Source: Streptococcus sp. SK643
Lineage (GTDB): Bacteria > Bacillota > Bacilli > Lactobacillales > Streptococcaceae
DNA: 48,483 nt
Reading direction: 5' to 3'
Assembly: GCF_000259505.1 (NCBI RefSeq)
Contig: NZ_AJMM01000013.1
Span: forward strand, 1 to 48,483
Shown here: positions 46,452 through 48,483 of the stretch, piece by piece
Layout: each line of letters opens with the position of its first letter
Numbering within the stretch: the first letter of the stretch is position 1
Program-made: the position numbers and the translations under genes
Notes under the pieces: model-generated
The model's input: only the letters and a program-made list of their open reading frames with translations
What the model was told of the DNA's origin: nothing
The model's database searches: none

Positions 46452-48483
46452 TTAGTCTTCTTTCTTTTTGCGAGCAACAAGCCCAAATCCACTCAATAGT
46501 CCAAGAAGTCCAAGTGCTGCTAAATTAGCATGATTTTCTGTACCTGTATTTGGCAATTCAGATTTCACTTCAGTTTCTTTGACTGCTGTTGGTTTAGTTA
46601 CTTTTCTGAAGATGTGACGTACATTTCCATCTTTATCAACTACAGTATTAACTAATTCATATCCTGGGATTGATCCTGGATCTTTAGTCCCATTTTCAGT
46701 TGGTTTTAATGGGTTTCCGTTTTCATCTACCCAAGTTGTAGATTTTTCTACTACTGGAGTTGGTGTTGGTGCTGTAACTTTCTCATAAACGTGTTCGATG
46801 TCACCATTTGGAAGTTTCTTAGTCTCTACAAAGCGGTAGCCTGGAATATCTTTCTTAGGTTGTTCACCATCTTCTGTTGGATAGTTTGGAATTTCGTTTC
46901 CGTCTTTATCCTTATGACTTGTCTTAACTTTCTCATAAACGTGTTCTACATCGCCATTTGGAAGTTTCTTAGTCTCTACAAAGCGGTAGCCTGGGATATC
47001 TTTCTTAGGTTGTTCACCATCTTCTGTTGGATAGTTTGGAATTTCATTTCCGTCTTTATCCTTGAATGATGTCTTAACTTTTTCGTAGACATGCTCTGTA
47101 TCTCCATTTGGAAGTTTCTTAGTTTCTACGAAGCGGTAGCCTGGAATATCTTTCTTAGAAGTTGTACCTTCCTCAGTAGTTGTTCCTGGAATTACATTGC
47201 CATCTTTATCTTTATGAGTTGTTGTAACTTTTTCATAGATGTGTTTTGTATTTCCTTTTTCATCTACTTCAGTTTTAACAATCTTGTATCCTGGGATATC
47301 TTTTGTTGGCTTAGTTCCATCTTCTGTTGGTGAAAGTGGTTTACCATCTTTATCAACGAATGAAGTATCAGGACGAACTGTTGGTGTGTATGTAGCTGTT
47401 ACTGGTGTACCATTCTTATCTACACGCTTAACTGTTACACCTTTCGCTTGACCTACGAAGTCAGGTTCTGGTGTGAAGGTTACTTTACCGTTTTCATCGA
47501 TTGTGTATGTTCCTTCACCTGGTACTTTCTTCTCAGTTGTGCCATCGTCAAATGTTGGTTTAACAGTTTCATCGATTGGTACATTAGGGTTTCCTGGTTT
47601 GAATTCAGGTGTTCCTGTTTGTGGTTGCCCTTTAGGTCCTTCAGATTCTGCAGGTGTTCCTTCTGGTGTTACCGGTGTTACGTTTGGTGTGTATTTAGCT
47701 GTCACTGGTGTGCCGTTCTTATCTACACGTTTAACCGTTACGCCTGTTCCTTTACCTGTGAATGTCTTCTCTGGTGTGAAGGTTACTGTGCCATCTGGTG
47801 CTACTGTGTATGTTCCTTCACCTGGAATTACTTTCTCAGTTGATCCATCTTCGAAGGTTGCTGGTACTTCATCATCCATTGGTACGTCTGGGTTGCCTGG
47901 TTTGAATTCAGGTTTACCGTTTTGTTCTTTACCTTGGATATCTGTTGTTTCAGCTGGTGTTCCTTCTGGTGTTACTGGAGTTACTGTTGGGGTGTATTTA
48001 GCTGTCACTGGTGTGCCATTCTTATCTACACGTTTAACTGCTACTCCTGTACCTTTGCCTGTGAATGTTTTCTCAGGTGTGAAGGTTACTGTGCCATCTG
48101 GTGCTACTGTGTATGTTCCTTCGCCTGGAATTGTCTTAGTTGTTGATCCATCTTCGAAGGTTGCTGGTACTTCATCATCCATTGGTACGTCTGGATTTCC
48201 TGGTGTGAATGTTGGTTTTCCAGTTTGTTCTTTACCTTGGATATCTGTTGTTTCAGCTGGTGTTCCTTCTGGAGTCACTGGAGTTACTGTTGGGGTGTAT
48301 TTAGCTGTCACTGGTGTGCCATTCTTATCTACACGTTTAACTGCTACTCCTGTACCTTTGCCTGTGAATGTGCTGGTACTTCATCATCCATTGGTACGTC
48401 TGGATTTCCTGGTGTGAATGTTGGTTTTCCAGTTTGTTCTTTACCTTGGATATCTGTTGTTTCAGCTGGGTCTGCTGTTGGGG
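46452..48483 (-). CDS. CshA-repeat LPXTG surface protein, C-terminal part (runs off right edge)
   Basis: 619 codons are continuous from 48311 to the stop at 46452. Three 101-residue CshA-type fibril repeats come first (about 47390-48311, core GTYTVAPDGTVTFTPEKTF and VKRVDKNGTPVTA). Five units of about 50 residues follow (about 46600-47370, core KDIPGYRFVETKKLPNG), resembling mucin-binding-like or wall-spacer repeats. The end is a sorting signal: LPNTG (residues 586-590 of this frame), a hydrophobic segment and RKKKED. Sortase A should anchor it. CshA proteins of oral streptococci form surface fibrils that bind fibronectin. Upstream of 48366 the frame is broken by a collapsed repeat, so the N-terminus is unknown. 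Confidence 0.88.
46789..47061 (-). repeat. Near-identical 150-base tandem repeats in the LPXTG gene
   Basis: 46789-46911 and 46939-47061 are almost identical at base level (period 150 bases, 50 residues). A third, more divergent unit lies at about 47089-47211. Very recent duplication or gene conversion is likely. Confidence 0.85.
47400..48311 (-). repeat. 303-base CshA-type tandem repeats
   Basis: Three full units of 303 bases (101 residues). The two rightmost are nearly identical and the third is more divergent (APDGTV becomes DENGKV). A partial fourth unit at 48312-48483 is damaged. Confidence 0.85.
48344..48483 (-). other. Collapsed and frameshifted repeat at the contig end
   Basis: Compared with the intact unit, about 94 bases are missing at a junction near 48368-48372, where the coding for VPATFEDG jumps to TFTGKG. 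The loss is not a multiple of three. The upstream frame (ADPAETTDIQGKEQTG) runs into a TAG at 48346-48344, and the main frame meets a TGA just upstream of the junction. This is probably an assembly artefact of near-identical repeats, less likely a true mutation. Confidence 0.75.

Noticed and set aside
47473..48417. A 314-codon open frame on the plus strand opposite the CshA repeats
   Set aside because: It is a shadow of the repeat codons: V/P/S/G-rich, repetitive, without a ribosome site, and the minus-strand gene has clear domains and a sorting signal.

Overview
The window looks like a chromosomal contig from a mitis-group Streptococcus (S. mitis, S. pneumoniae and close relatives). Evidence: a psaBCA-tpx manganese locus with pneumococcus-like PsaA, a complete IgA1 protease of the streptococcal M26 type, a BOX-type intergenic repeat, YSIRK/LPXTG surface proteins, and a division cluster in the streptococcal order ftsA-ftsZ-ylmE-sepF-ylmG-ylmH-divIVA-ileS. 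I identified species and genes from memory of these families; no search was run.

Layout. 1-3547 is the N-terminal part of a large YSIRK-signal adhesin that runs off the left edge. 3548-4157 is AT-rich and holds an unidentified 62-codon gene remnant. 4158-6662 is a minus-strand operon hprK-lgt-DUF948-YtxH. rpsU follows, then an AT-rich rhomboid protease gene, then nagB and queA, which are divergent. The nagB promoter carries a NagR-type operator and a cre-like site. 9950-14745 carries YihY, a BOX element, a CPA1 Na+/H+ antiporter, a small unknown protein, MnmM/YtqB and a radical SAM protein. 14852-17921 has DUF3397, a metallo-beta-lactamase-fold hydrolase and pepO. 18099-21537 is psaBCA and tpx, with an elaborately folded element between psaA and tpx. 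21608-25826 holds an FtsX-type ABC transporter pair and gpmA. 25979-31672 is the IgA1 protease. 32150-32940 is a nucleotidyltransferase gene broken by a frameshift. 33176-41989 runs from T-box-controlled ileS to ftsA. 42206-46100 has a YwaF-type membrane protein, a NUDIX hydrolase, murF and ddl. 46452-48483 is the C-terminal part of a CshA-repeat/LPXTG protein that runs off the right edge through a collapsed, frameshifted repeat.

How the parts relate. Most of the window is housekeeping: cell division and peptidoglycan synthesis (FtsZ/A, SepF, DivIVA, MurF, Ddl), carbon control (HprK, NagB, GpmA), lipoprotein maturation (Lgt, which would lipidate PsaA), and manganese uptake with peroxide defence (Psa, Tpx). 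Host-interaction genes are added at the seams: the two surface proteins at the ends, the IgA1 protease between gpmA and ileS, and PepO.

Most interesting for follow-up: the nested RNA-like structure between psaA and tpx, with a competing hairpin; a cysteine two residues from the PsaA metal ligand Glu205; two divergent promoters that both predict leaderless mRNAs; the NagR site between the -35 and -10 of nagB; the frameshifted nucleotidyltransferase; and the repeat-driven ends of the contig. I did not find a convincing wholly new multi-gene system, CRISPR array, prophage or intact insertion sequence.
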